This document shows, in pieces, positions 1-8,985 of a stretch of 64,000 bases of DNA. The notes below the pieces were generated by a model. The model made no database searches and was not told the DNA's origin. It was given only the letters and a program-made list of their open reading frames with translations. Source of the DNA: Bacteroidales bacterium (GTDB lineage Bacteria; Bacteroidota; Bacteroidia; Bacteroidales; UBA3824); the NCBI GenBank assembly GCA_017544805.1, contig JAFYDK010000013.1, positions 1 to 64,000 on the forward strand. The letters run 5' to 3'. How positions within the stretch are numbered: the stretch's first letter is position 1; each line of letters starts with the position of its first letter. The position numbers and the translations under genes are program-made.

Positions 1-1
1 T

Positions 2-148
2 TATGAGAAAATTAAAAATAACGATATGTTTTCCGTAATCGGTTCTATTAATGCTTTGGACAAGGGTAGAAATATTGTAATGAAAGACGGCTCTATTATC
101 ACGTTAGAACCTTCCGTTAATAATCAAAATTTCCAAAATGTTATATAA
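2..148 (+). CDS. C-terminal end of an unidentified protein (cut by window edge)
   Basis: An open frame enters from the left edge and ends at TAA (146-148), giving 48 residues that end in FQNVI. The final 11 bases overlap the start of the SpoIID-like gene, the same kind of coupling seen between the next genes, so it is probably the upstream member of the same operon. I do not recognise the family; no motif or membrane segment is visible in the fragment. Confidence 0.6.
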   Translation, partial: YEKIKNNDMFSVIGSINALDKGRNIVMKDGSIITLEPSVNNQNFQNVI

Positions 149-1415
149 AAAGTTTGAAAAACAGCCGATTATGATGGTCGGTATCGGAAGTTTCGAGGAA
201 TTGACCGTTGAGGCTTCTGATGGACAAAAACTTCGTTTTTTTATAAACGGAGAGGAGTTGGAGGATTTAAGCGGTAAAAAAAACAAAAGTTTTTACTTGA
301 ATGATCATGACGATGATGAAAGTTTTTATTGGGAAATCTCTGATGTTGAAATAGGCAAGGGTTTTCATTGGGACAGAAAAGAAAACCAGCGTTTCAAAGG
401 TGGGTTAATGTTGAAGTATAATGAAGGTAAAATATTAGTAATCAATTATATCCCTATTGAATTGTACTTGCGTTCTGTTATTTCGTCAGAGATGAATGCC
501 GGTTGTTCTATAGAATTGTTGAAAGCTCACGCCGTAATTTCACGCAGTTGGGCTTTGAATCAAATCAACAAAGTTCCTTTAACGCAAAAACCTGTTATAA
601 CCGATTCTGAAACAATTACTTGGTATGATAATGGTGTTCATAAACTTTTTGATGTTTGTGCCGATGATCATTGTCAGCGTTATCAGGGCGTAACACGTGC
701 CGTAAATCCTAACGTAAAGGCTGCAATAGAAGAAACTTACGGTGAAATTTTGGTTTATCATAACGAGATTTGCGATACGCGCTTTTCAAAATGTTGCGGT
801 GGGGCAAGCGAACTTTTTGAAACCTGCTGGCAGGACAATCATTACGATTATTTAGAAAAAATTGATGATTTCAGTGAGAATTTTACAGAGGATTTAACCG
901 TTGAAGAAAACGCTGTTAAATTTATAAAATCCTCACCGAGAGCATATTGCAATACATCTGATAAAAAACTTTTATCAAAAATTCTTAACTCTTACGACAA
1001 CGAATATTCTGATTTTTACCGTTGGAAAGTTTTTTATACTTTTGAGGAATTATCTGAAATCGTAAAAGAAAAATCCGGTGAGGATTATGGTAAAATTTTA
1101 GACTTGATTCCGCTTCAAAGGGGAACTTCAGGAAGAATTTTCCGCTTGAAAATCGTCGGCGAAAAAAGAACTAAAATTGTCGGCAAAGAGTTGGAAATAA
1201 GACGTTTACTCTCAAAAACGCATCTTTATTCTTCGGCTTTTACTATTGAGAAAAACTCTGATGGGTTCTTTCTTTACGGTGCTGGTTGGGGACACGGTGT
1301 AGGACTTTGTCAAATTGGAGCTGCTGTTATGGCGGAGCAGGGGTTCAATTATGTTGATATTTTGAAACATTATTACAAAGGTGCTGAATTATTGAAATGT
1401 TATTATGAGGACTAA
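138..1415 (+). CDS. SpoIID/LytB-domain protein, probable peptidoglycan-cleaving enzyme or activator
   Basis: 425 residues. The SpoIID signature is clear: SSEMNAGCSIELLKAHAVISR near residues 116-136, where E118 aligns with the catalytic glutamate of SpoIID lytic transglycosylases, a Cys-rich centre (SKCCGGASE, as in the zinc-binding loop of some SpoIIDs), and the C-terminal GAGWGHGVGLCQIGA near residue 381. SpoIID-type enzymes cut glycan strands stripped of stem peptides. No signal peptide is visible from this start or from the internal Met-12/13, so how it reaches the wall is unclear. It overlaps the previous gene by 11 bases and the AmpG-like gene by 11, so the three are translationally coupled. 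Family call is firm; the exact reaction is inferred. Confidence 0.85.
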   Translation: MLYKKFEKQPIMMVGIGSFEELTVEASDGQKLRFFINGEELEDLSGKKNKSFYLNDHDDDESFYWEISDVEIGKGFHWDRKENQRFKGGLMLKYNEGKILVINYIPIELYLRSVISSEMNAGCSIELLKAHAVISRSWALNQINKVPLTQKPVITDSETITWYDNGVHKLFDVCADDHCQRYQGVTRAVNPNVKAAIEETYGEILVYHNEICDTRFSKCCGGASELFETCWQDNHYDYLEKIDDFSENFTEDLTVEENAVKFIKSSPRAYCNTSDKKLLSKILNSYDNEYSDFYRWKVFYTFEELSEIVKEKSGEDYGKILDLIPLQRGTSGRIFRLKIVGEKRTKIVGKELEIRRLLSKTHLYSSAFTIEKNSDGFFLYGAGWGHGVGLCQIGAAVMAEQGFNYVDILKHYYKGAELLKCYYED

Positions 1416-2652
1416 ACCCGTAGCTTGGATTCCGCCGCTGTATTTTGCCGAGGGCTTGCCGTATATGGCGGTGAACATTTTGAGCGTGATTTTTTATAAA
1501 GTTATCGGCCTTGATAATGAGATGATTGCCTTTTATACTGGCAGTTTTTATTTGCCATGGCTTATAAAACCGCTTTGGAGTCCGCTGACGGAGATGTTTA
1601 AGACCTCAAGGTTTTGGATAATTTTTTGTCAGTTTTTCTTAGGGATAGTCTTCGGACTTGTTGCATATTTCGTGCCGGCGGAAGGAGTGGTAAAGTACAG
1701 TTTGATTTTGTTTTGGCTTGCCGCCTTTGCCTCTGCAACGCATGACATTGCCTCTGACGGTTTTTACATTAAGGCGTTGGACAAAGATGCACAAGCTTTT
1801 TGGGTCGGAATCAGAAATACTTTTTATAGAATTTCAATGATTTTTTGTCAAGGCGGATTGGTTGTTTTGGCGGGAAATCTTACCGAAAAATATAATGACG
1901 GAAAATTTGCTTGGCAGATAGTATTCGCTGTTTTTGCTTTGTTGATGGTTTTGCTTGCTGTTTATCATAGTTTTTTCTTGCCGAAGATTGAGGAAGGAAA
2001 AACAATGGAAGCTGGCGAAAAAAACTTTTTTAAACCGTTTGTAACGTTTTTTAAAAAAGATAATATCTGGCTGATAATTAGCTTTTTGCTGCTTTACAGA
2101 TTGAGCGAGGCACAACTTACTAAAATTGCACCGCTTTTTTTGTTGGATAGTATTGAAAATGGAGGTTTGGGACTTTCACAGAGCGATTTAGGAATTATAA
2201 ACGGAACGTTTGGACTTATTGCGATGGTAATCGGCGGAATTTCGGGCGGAATCGTAATCTCCAAAAAAAGTCTTGATAAGTCGTTGATACCGATGATTTT
2301 AGCTTTGAATTTGCCCGATATTTTTTATCTGTTGATGGCTTGGAGTCAGACGCAGAGTTTTTGGGGCATCTCGTTGATGGTTTTTATTGAACAATTCGGC
2401 TACGGATTCGGTTTTACGGCATACACCGTTTTTATGATGCAGGTTGCCAAAGGAGAAAATTCATCGTCGCATTATGCTGTTTGTACGGCGTTTATGGCAG
2501 CGGGAATGATGTTGCCGGGTATGGCTGGCGGCTTTTTGCAAAATTTTTTCGGTTATAAAATGTTTTTTGTTTGGGTCTTGGTTTGCGCAATTCCCTCGTT
2601 AGTTTCAGCGTTTTACTTAAAACGATTATGGCAGAAGAAAAGACTGAAATAA
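1405..2652 (+). CDS. AmpG-like MFS permease (muropeptide uptake)
   Basis: 415 residues, almost entirely hydrophobic helices consistent with a 12-segment major facilitator. The N-terminus (PPLYFAEGLPYMAVNI, then a short loop with PLWSPLTEMF) resembles AmpG permeases, which import anhydro-muropeptides for cell-wall recycling. Its start overlaps the end of the SpoIID-like gene by 11 bases and its end overlaps the AsmA-like gene by 25. The neighbouring glycan-cleaving enzyme and Mur-type ligase support a role in returning wall fragments to the cytoplasm. Other MFS substrates cannot be excluded. Confidence 0.8.
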   Translation: MRTKPVAWIPPLYFAEGLPYMAVNILSVIFYKVIGLDNEMIAFYTGSFYLPWLIKPLWSPLTEMFKTSRFWIIFCQFFLGIVFGLVAYFVPAEGVVKYSLILFWLAAFASATHDIASDGFYIKALDKDAQAFWVGIRNTFYRISMIFCQGGLVVLAGNLTEKYNDGKFAWQIVFAVFALLMVLLAVYHSFFLPKIEEGKTMEAGEKNFFKPFVTFFKKDNIWLIISFLLLYRLSEAQLTKIAPLFLLDSIENGGLGLSQSDLGIINGTFGLIAMVIGGISGGIVISKKSLDKSLIPMILALNLPDIFYLLMAWSQTQSFWGISLMVFIEQFGYGFGFTAYTVFMMQVAKGENSSSHYAVCTAFMAAGMMLPGMAGGFLQNFFGYKMFFVWVLVCAIPSLVSAFYLKRLWQKKRLK

Positions 2653-5600
2653 AAGTAGATAAAAAACCGCAAAAAAAACGCGGTAAATTAAGGCGGTGGA
2701 TAAAATTTATCGCCATTATTGCCGTGTTAATCAGTCTGTTACAATATGTCTGCTATTATTATGCTTTTCCTCTGTTGAAAGAAACTGTTTGCAAAACCAT
2801 AAATGTTTCTACTTCAGGACTTTATACAATGAATTTTGACGATTTTAAGATAAATTTTCTTACAAAAAGTCTTGAAGTAGAAAATTTCTCGCTTGTTCCC
2901 GATACGGCTGTTTATCTCAAACTTATCGATACTGCCGATTATAACAAAGCCGTTTATAATATTTCCGTCAAAAAACTTCAAGTTAAAAATATAAGTCTGT
3001 TTGCTTTTTTGCGTGATAGACTGAGAATCAATAAGATAATTCTTGATAATCCGAGAGTCAGCCTTGCTGCAAAACCTAAAAAAGAGGAAGGCAAAAAAAA
3101 GTATGATGCCGTTCATAAGGATTTGTTTCCGATTATAGAACCTTTTCTTAATGCGTTGATTATTAATTCTGTAACGATAACGGACGGATATTTTGACTTT
3201 AGCACCAAGGTCAAAAACGATAAAAGTAACATTGAGGTTGCAAAAATAGATTTGAACCTAAAAAAATTCTATCTTGACAAAGAGGCACATCAGAAGAGAG
3301 ATAAACTGTTTTTTTCACAAGTTATAGAATTAAATACCGAAAATTATAATATTATTTTAGCTGACAACGTTCATACGGTAAAAGCTGCGAAACTTTATAT
3401 AAATACTTCTGATTCATTGATTTATGCTCAAAATGCTCGTCTTTGTGCTGACGGTAAAAATTGTCAAAATACTCTTGCAAACAAATTTAATGTCTTGCTT
3501 GACAGCATCAAAATAACAGGTGCGGATTTGAGTGCGGCGTATTTTCAGAAAAATGTTAATTTAAAGACGGTTAAGATTTTTAATCCCGGTATTGAATTTT
3601 TGAAAGGCGGCGTTGTTAACAAAAAGACCCAAAAGTTTGAACAATTTTCTTCCGATTGGTTTCCTTTGATAAAGGGAATGTTGAAATCGGTTTCTGCCGA
3701 TAGTTTGAAAGTCGAAAACGCAAATCTTAAAATCGCTAAATCTTCTAAACCGCAAAAACCTGTCTATAAGGCAGATAATATTAATATACGTCTTGACGGC
3801 TTTTTGTTGGATTCTATGGCTTTTTCTAACAAGGAAAAAATTTTGTATTCAAAGGGTATTGAAATAAAACTTGCTGATTTTCAGATGGTTTTGCCGGATA
3901 ATAGACACAAATTGTTTTCTGGTGAGGTGCTTGTTAGTACCATTGATAAAACTCTTAAAGCCAAAAAGATAGTTATTCGTCCGACTTACAAAACCAATGA
4001 TTCTACGGCAAAGGAAATCAACATAAAAGTTCCGAGTGTGGAAATCATTGATTTTGATTTGATTAAGGGTTATAATCAAAAAAATTACGAAATGGGGATG
4101 GTGAAAGTTTCTTTGCCCGATATTGAAACCAAAAGTTTTATCGATACCGCTAAAACACCTGACAAAAGCAATCACCGTTTAATTGATGTTTTGTCTGATG
4201 AATTTTTTAAGATGTTGAAAATAAGAACTTTACTTATTAACAAAGGAAATATTAACATCACTTCAAAGGCAAGTATTAAGCAGGATAGTCTGACACTTTC
4301 GGGTAAACTTTCACTTAATATCAGCAATTTTATTATCAACAGAAAAACTCTTTCTGACGGGGGATTGCCTTTTATTACGACTAATGTTAATTTCAATATT
4401 CGTGACGCAGTGATGAAACTGCCGAAAAATTTTCATACCATGCGTTGCGCTGAGTTTTCTCTTAACTCTAAGAAAGACAAAGTGTTAATCGAAAAATTCT
4501 CGTTTAAGTACGATTCCGATACCATGCTTTTGTCTACGATGAAACGGTTGAAGAAAAGCTCTTCGCTTGATATTTCAATCGAAAAAGCTGAGTTCAATAA
4601 GTTTCAACTTTTGGATTTGTTTTTCAAACAAGAAATCAATTTGGAAAAACTTTTGGTACTAAAACCAAAATTTTATATCACCGTTTATCCTCAGTTAGCC
4701 GCCTTAAAAGAGGAAAGAAAACTTCTTGAAGATACGCTTCAAGAGGTTAGGGATAGTCTGCAAGATTCTGTTTATCAATTATATACTGTTTTTGATAAGA
4801 TTTTGGCGGATATGTTACCAAAAAGCATAAAATTTATTAAGACTGATACGCTTTTTTGTGATTCAAGTATTTTGAGTTTTGACTTTAGGGATACAACAAA
4901 CGGCGTTATTGCTTCTACGTCTTCGGATTTTAGGTTTTTGGCTGAGGGCTTTTATTTTAACCGCGATAGTTTTTCTAACGAAGAAAATTTTATGCTTGCC
5001 CAAAATTATGGTTTGGACATCAATAATTTTGAATTTTTGATGCCCGACAGAGCGCATTTAGTCAGAACATCTAATATAAATGTTTCAACCAAAGATAGTT
5101 GCATTAAAATAAAATCCGTTATGATTTCGGAGCGTCCGCACAGAAGATTTCCCGTTAAAAACGTTATGAATCTTTATTTGCCCGAAGTTGTAATTGATAA
5201 AATAGATTTCAAAACTTTCGGAAAAACGGGAATTTTGCCTGCCGGAAGTTTGTTTTTTGACAAAGCTGCTTTTATCCTCGCTAAAAATATTGATTTTAAG
5301 GAGGACAGTCTTAAAATGCCGCCGAAAACAGTTAGAAAGAAGAATATTCCTTTCAAAGGCGTTGCTTTTGATGAGGTTAGAAGCGAAAAATCGGGCTTTG
5401 CTTTTTATCGCGGAGGACTCAAAGATATGTTTAAAACTGAGGTTGCGAAGATGAATTTCGATATTAAACTCGAAAATTTCTCCCTTGACAGTGCTAATTT
5501 GAACAAAAATGGTTATGTCATGGATTTTGATAATCCGTTTCTTGATGTCAATAATTTTAGGTTTACGCTCAAGGATTCGTCCCAGATTTTGGTTGATAAT

Positions 5601-7079
5601 GTTAGGGAAATATCTGACAGTCTGAAAGTTAGAGGCTTTTTCTGGGGGTTCCCCGATAATCCTAAAAGGACTAAAGTAATAGGTCCTGAAATTCTTTTGA
5701 CCGATGTAAAATATCCCGATTTGATTTTTTCAAAAAAGATAATCGGTCGGTTTTTGGATATTAAAAGTCCGAGAATTGAGATTTTTCCTGGTAACAAGAA
5801 AACAGGTCTTGATAATGTTTTGTATAAAATGTTTAATACTATTGATTTTCAGGTTGATACCGTTACCTCGGATAATGTTTCGATGGATATAAATTTGCGC
5901 AACGGCAAACCGAAAGTCGAATTAAGAAACATGGATTTGAACATTTCAGAACTTAATACACAAAAATACCGTAGCCGTGATATTCCCGGCAAAACGGTTT
6001 TGGCAGGTATTACTGACCATACTTTTTACATGAAAGACAGCATTTTCCGTCTGAATTTCCCGCGTGCCGTTTTGGAGCCGAACAAAAAAACGGTTCAAAT
6101 AAAAAGTATGGATTTCCGTCCGTATACCAACCGTTATGATTTTTGTAAGGCGTTTGATGTTTCCCGCACCGCAACTTATATTTCTTGCGAAAATGCTTTA
6201 GCGAAAAATTTCGATTGGAAAACCGCAATCGAACACAAAACCCTCAACATGGATTCGCTTTATCTTAATAAACTTTCGTTTACAGCTTATATGGACAATT
6301 CTAAACCTAACGGCACGGAAATTCAGCCGACACTTCTTCAGTGGTTGGACAGAATACCGTTTTTTATTAACGTTAAGACTTCCAAAATTACGGATTCTTA
6401 TCTTGGAATTGAGCAGTTGAATCCGCTTGGTGCAGTGCCGGGAATTTTGACTTTCAATAATTTAAGCGGTTATATTTATGATCTTTCAAACGATCCGATG
6501 CAGATAGGAATAGATGATACATTAACTTTTTCGATGAAGGCGAAACTGATGAATGTTTCTGATATTTCCGGTTCGTTTCGTTATCCGAGAAATTCGCCCG
6601 TTGAGGAGTTTTATTGTAAAATCAAGGCAGATACCGTTTATTTGCCGTATCTTAATCCGTTTTTGGAAAATGCTTTGTTTGCTAAAATCAACGATGGAAT
6701 GTTGTACGGTGCTGACATCTCGTTCCGCTCCGACAACAAATCCTCCAAAGGCGTTACGAGGTTTGTTTACAGCGATTTGAAATTTGTTATCAACAAGGCT
6801 GACAGCGTTAAAGAGAAAAAACGCGGTCTTTTGTCGTTGATTGCAAATATTTTTGTTAAAAAGAAAAATACTAAAAAGCGCGGCTATATTTATGCCGAAC
6901 CCGATTATACGAGAGGTTTTTCGTCATATTGGGTAAAATCCATATTATCAGGCGTTAAGGCAACTTTTGGCTTTGAATCAAAAGAGCAAAAGGACGAAAG
7001 AAAACTCACAGAAAAAGTCCGTGATGCCATCACGCGCGGTAAGCAGAGAAAGAAACTTGAAAAAATTAATCAGGAATAA
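2628..7079 (+). CDS. Very large AsmA-like membrane-anchored protein
   Basis: 1483 residues from the ATG at 2628; a longer in-frame start at 2571 lies deeper inside the AmpG-like gene and adds only out-of-place residues. A basic N-terminus (KKPQKKRGKLRRW) is followed by one transmembrane helix at about residues 25-45, and the rest is a long periplasmic region of repeating beta-strand segments alternating with Lys/Asp-rich turns. This is the architecture of AsmA/TamB/DUF748-type bridge proteins, which are thought to carry lipids between membranes. The C-terminal 200 residues (LSFSMKAKLMNVSDISGSF and onward) look most like the AsmA C-terminal domain. The end is strongly basic. Family assignment is by shape rather than a signature motif. 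Confidence 0.65.
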   Translation: MAEEKTEIKVDKKPQKKRGKLRRWIKFIAIIAVLISLLQYVCYYYAFPLLKETVCKTINVSTSGLYTMNFDDFKINFLTKSLEVENFSLVPDTAVYLKLIDTADYNKAVYNISVKKLQVKNISLFAFLRDRLRINKIILDNPRVSLAAKPKKEEGKKKYDAVHKDLFPIIEPFLNALIINSVTITDGYFDFSTKVKNDKSNIEVAKIDLNLKKFYLDKEAHQKRDKLFFSQVIELNTENYNIILADNVHTVKAAKLYINTSDSLIYAQNARLCADGKNCQNTLANKFNVLLDSIKITGADLSAAYFQKNVNLKTVKIFNPGIEFLKGGVVNKKTQKFEQFSSDWFPLIKGMLKSVSADSLKVENANLKIAKSSKPQKPVYKADNINIRLDGFLLDSMAFSNKEKILYSKGIEIKLADFQMVLPDNRHKLFSGEVLVSTIDKTLKAKKIVIRPTYKTNDSTAKEINIKVPSVEIIDFDLIKGYNQKNYEMGMVKVSLPDIETKSFIDTAKTPDKSNHRLIDVLSDEFFKMLKIRTLLINKGNINITSKASIKQDSLTLSGKLSLNISNFIINRKTLSDGGLPFITTNVNFNIRDAVMKLPKNFHTMRCAEFSLNSKKDKVLIEKFSFKYDSDTMLLSTMKRLKKSSSLDISIEKAEFNKFQLLDLFFKQEINLEKLLVLKPKFYITVYPQLAALKEERKLLEDTLQEVRDSLQDSVYQLYTVFDKILADMLPKSIKFIKTDTLFCDSSILSFDFRDTTNGVIASTSSDFRFLAEGFYFNRDSFSNEENFMLAQNYGLDINNFEFLMPDRAHLVRTSNINVSTKDSCIKIKSVMISERPHRRFPVKNVMNLYLPEVVIDKIDFKTFGKTGILPAGSLFFDKAAFILAKNIDFKEDSLKMPPKTVRKKNIPFKGVAFDEVRSEKSGFAFYRGGLKDMFKTEVAKMNFDIKLENFSLDSANLNKNGYVMDFDNPFLDVNNFRFTLKDSSQILVDNVREISDSLKVRGFFWGFPDNPKRTKVIGPEILLTDVKYPDLIFSKKIIGRFLDIKSPRIEIFPGNKKTGLDNVLYKMFNTIDFQVDTVTSDNVSMDINLRNGKPKVELRNMDLNISELNTQKYRSRDIPGKTVLAGITDHTFYMKDSIFRLNFPRAVLEPNKKTVQIKSMDFRPYTNRYDFCKAFDVSRTATYISCENALAKNFDWKTAIEHKTLNMDSLYLNKLSFTAYMDNSKPNGTEIQPTLLQWLDRIPFFINVKTSKITDSYLGIEQLNPLGAVPGILTFNNLSGYIYDLSNDPMQIGIDDTLTFSMKAKLMNVSDISGSFRYPRNSPVEEFYCKIKADTVYLPYLNPFLENALFAKINDGMLYGADISFRSDNKSSKGVTRFVYSDLKFVINKADSVKEKKRGLLSLIANIFVKKKNTKKRGYIYAEPDYTRGFSSYWVKSILSGVKATFGFESKEQKDERKLTEKVRDAITRGKQRKKLEKINQE

Positions 7080-7082
7080 ATT

Positions 7083-8441
7083 ATGAAATATTTTTTTATC
7101 GGTATTGCCGGTGCCGGCATGAGTGCCGTTGCACAGTATTTAAAAGGTAAAGGTTCTTCAATTTCGGGTTCTGACCGTTTGTTTATGACCTCTAACGGGG
7201 ATTCTATTAAACAAAAACTCGAAAATCTTGATATAAAATGTTATCCGCAAGGCTCTGCCGTTATTGACAAAGACACTGATTTTGTGGTAGTTTCAACGGC
7301 GATTGAGGATACCGTTCCCGAATATGAATTTGCAAAGGAAAATTCTATCAAGGTAATTCACCGTTCTGACCTTTTGGCTCAGATATGTGATGAAAATTTT
7401 ACGATAGCGGTTTCCGGCACTTCGGGCAAATCGACTGTTACGGCAATGATTTTTGATATTTTGTCAAAGTGTCAAAAAGAGCCTTCTTTAATAACGGGTG
7501 CGGGGCTTATCTCGTTGCAAAACAAGGGTTTAATCGGAAACGCATACGTCGGAAAATCAAATATTTTGGTAATTGAGGTTGATGAATCGGACGGCACAAT
7601 CGTAAAATACTCTCCTCAAATCGGTCTTATTCTCAATATTGACAAAGACCACAAAGAGATTTCAGAGTTGATACCGCTTTTTGAAACTTTTAAGAGCCAT
7701 GTCAAAAAGCAATTAATTGTTAATCTTGATAACAAACTTTCAAGGCAGCTTGGCGGGGGCGGTTCGGATTTTTCGTGCTTGGATTCTTCGGCTGAAAATT
7801 ATGCTGAAAATTTTTCACAAAGTATTTCGGGAATAGTTTTTTATTCTGATAATCAGGAATTTACGCTCAATTTGCTTGGAAAGCACAACATGGAAAATGC
7901 TTTGGCTGCGATTTCTGTTGCGAGGATTTTTAACATTTCTGACAAAGAAATTTCCAAAGCTTTGTCTACTTATGAGGGCATTTATCGGCGCGGCAGAATT
8001 ATTTATAATAATGACGGAGTTTTGGTAATTGACGATTTTGCGCACAATCCAGCTAAAATATCGGCGGCCGTTTCTTCAGCTCAAGCGATAGGAGAGAGGG
8101 TGTTGGCATGGTTTCAGCCTCACGGGTTCAAACCGTCAAAACTTATGAAAGACGAATTGATTGAAAAACTTTCAAAACTTTTACGCAAAGATGACGTTAT
8201 GATATTTTCAAAGATTTTTTATGCCGGCGGTACGGCTGACAAAACTATAAGTGCTCAAGAGTTTGCTCTAGGTTTAACACAAAACGGTAAAAACTCATTG
8301 TACATTCAAGAGCGGGAGGATTTGCTTGAATATTTAAAAGAAAATGTCAGAAAAGGTGATGTCGTTTTGCTTATGGGTGCCCGTGATACCTCGTTAGGCG
8401 ATTTTGCTGAGGAGGTCAAAAATGCGGTTGCTAATCGTTAA
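7083..8441 (+). CDS. Mur ligase of the MurC/Mpl type (probable murein-peptide recycling ligase)
   Basis: 452 residues with the three Mur domains: an N-terminal Rossmann start (FIGIAGAGMSAVA, residues 5-17), the ATP loop GTSGKST (112-118), the central LNIDKDHKE, and the C-terminal DFAHNPAKI. MurC joins L-Ala to UDP-MurNAc; Mpl instead rejoins recovered tripeptide. Here the normal MurC text around the C-terminal domain is replaced by WFQPHGFKPSK and FYAGGT, seen in a MurC-like branch distinct from the essential MurC of division clusters. Placement three bases after the AsmA-like gene and with AmpG-like and SpoIID-like genes favours recycling (Mpl-type). Substrate is inferred from context. Confidence 0.8.
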   Translation: MKYFFIGIAGAGMSAVAQYLKGKGSSISGSDRLFMTSNGDSIKQKLENLDIKCYPQGSAVIDKDTDFVVVSTAIEDTVPEYEFAKENSIKVIHRSDLLAQICDENFTIAVSGTSGKSTVTAMIFDILSKCQKEPSLITGAGLISLQNKGLIGNAYVGKSNILVIEVDESDGTIVKYSPQIGLILNIDKDHKEISELIPLFETFKSHVKKQLIVNLDNKLSRQLGGGGSDFSCLDSSAENYAENFSQSISGIVFYSDNQEFTLNLLGKHNMENALAAISVARIFNISDKEISKALSTYEGIYRRGRIIYNNDGVLVIDDFAHNPAKISAAVSSAQAIGERVLAWFQPHGFKPSKLMKDELIEKLSKLLRKDDVMIFSKIFYAGGTADKTISAQEFALGLTQNGKNSLYIQEREDLLEYLKENVRKGDVVLLMGARDTSLGDFAEEVKNAVANR

Positions 8442-8448
8442 ATGGGAA

Positions 8449-8494
8449 AAAAATAACGGCGAAAGATTTTTTTTAGTCTTTCGCCGTTATTTTT
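8449..8494. terminator. Strong bidirectional rho-independent terminator
   Basis: A perfect 14-bp stem (8453-8466 with 8477-8490, core ACGGCGAAAGA) is extended by A-T pairs on both flanks, giving T runs on either strand. It separates the plus-strand wall operon from the convergent lipoprotein gene. Confidence 0.9.
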
Positions 8495-8506
8495 GTGGAT
8501 AAGAAA

Positions 8507-8914
8507 TTATTTCTTTGTGAGTGCTACGGTTTCACCGCTCGGTAAGTTCAAATCCAACTTAGTGGTGCTTGTTAATTTACCGCTGTATGATTTATTGTCA
8601 TCGCCGTTGCCGGAAAACGCACCCGTTGATTCATTGTAATCGTAATTTTCGATTTTGACTGTGATTTTTGTAGGACCGTCAGTATTTTTTGACAAACTTT
8701 TTGACTCGTAATATGTTATCGTCATATTTGTTTTGGAAGTAACTTGAAGTGTTACTGCTTGGGAATTTTTGTCATTACCCGTCCACGTAGAGGAGGCAAA
8801 ACCATCTGCCGTTAAAAATTTTGCTCCGTCATCGTCGTTGTGTTTCTTGCATGCGCTGCTGAGGACGAAAACCGTCAGCAAAAGCATTGTAAATATACCT
8901 ATGAATTTTTTCAT
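8507..8914 (-). CDS. Small lipoprotein of unknown function
   Basis: 135 residues. A lipoprotein signal ends in LSSA-C with the lipid-bearing Cys at residue 22, followed by KKHNDDDG. The mature part is rich in Thr/Ser/Lys with beta-strand-like alternation (for example TLQVTSKTNMTITYYES) and resembles small lipocalin-like or META-like single-domain lipoproteins, but I cannot assign a family. A possible -7 box (TAAATTTG) is on the minus strand at 8947-8954. The gene ends against the terminator shared with the Mur ligase. Confidence 0.75.
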   Translation of the reverse strand: MKKFIGIFTMLLLTVFVLSSACKKHNDDDGAKFLTADGFASSTWTGNDKNSQAVTLQVTSKTNMTITYYESKSLSKNTDGPTKITVKIENYDYNESTGAFSGNGDDNKSYSGKLTSTTKLDLNLPSGETVALTKK

Positions 8915-8985
8915 TTTGTTGAAGTTTTTTAGTTATTAAAAACGCCCAAATTTAGTAAATTTTTTTTGTTGCACATAAAAAAAAA

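Noticed and set aside
2571-2627. Longer N-terminus for the AsmA-like protein
   Set aside because: It would extend deeper inside the AmpG-like gene and adds no recognisable feature; the ATG at 2628 gives the expected basic-then-membrane start.
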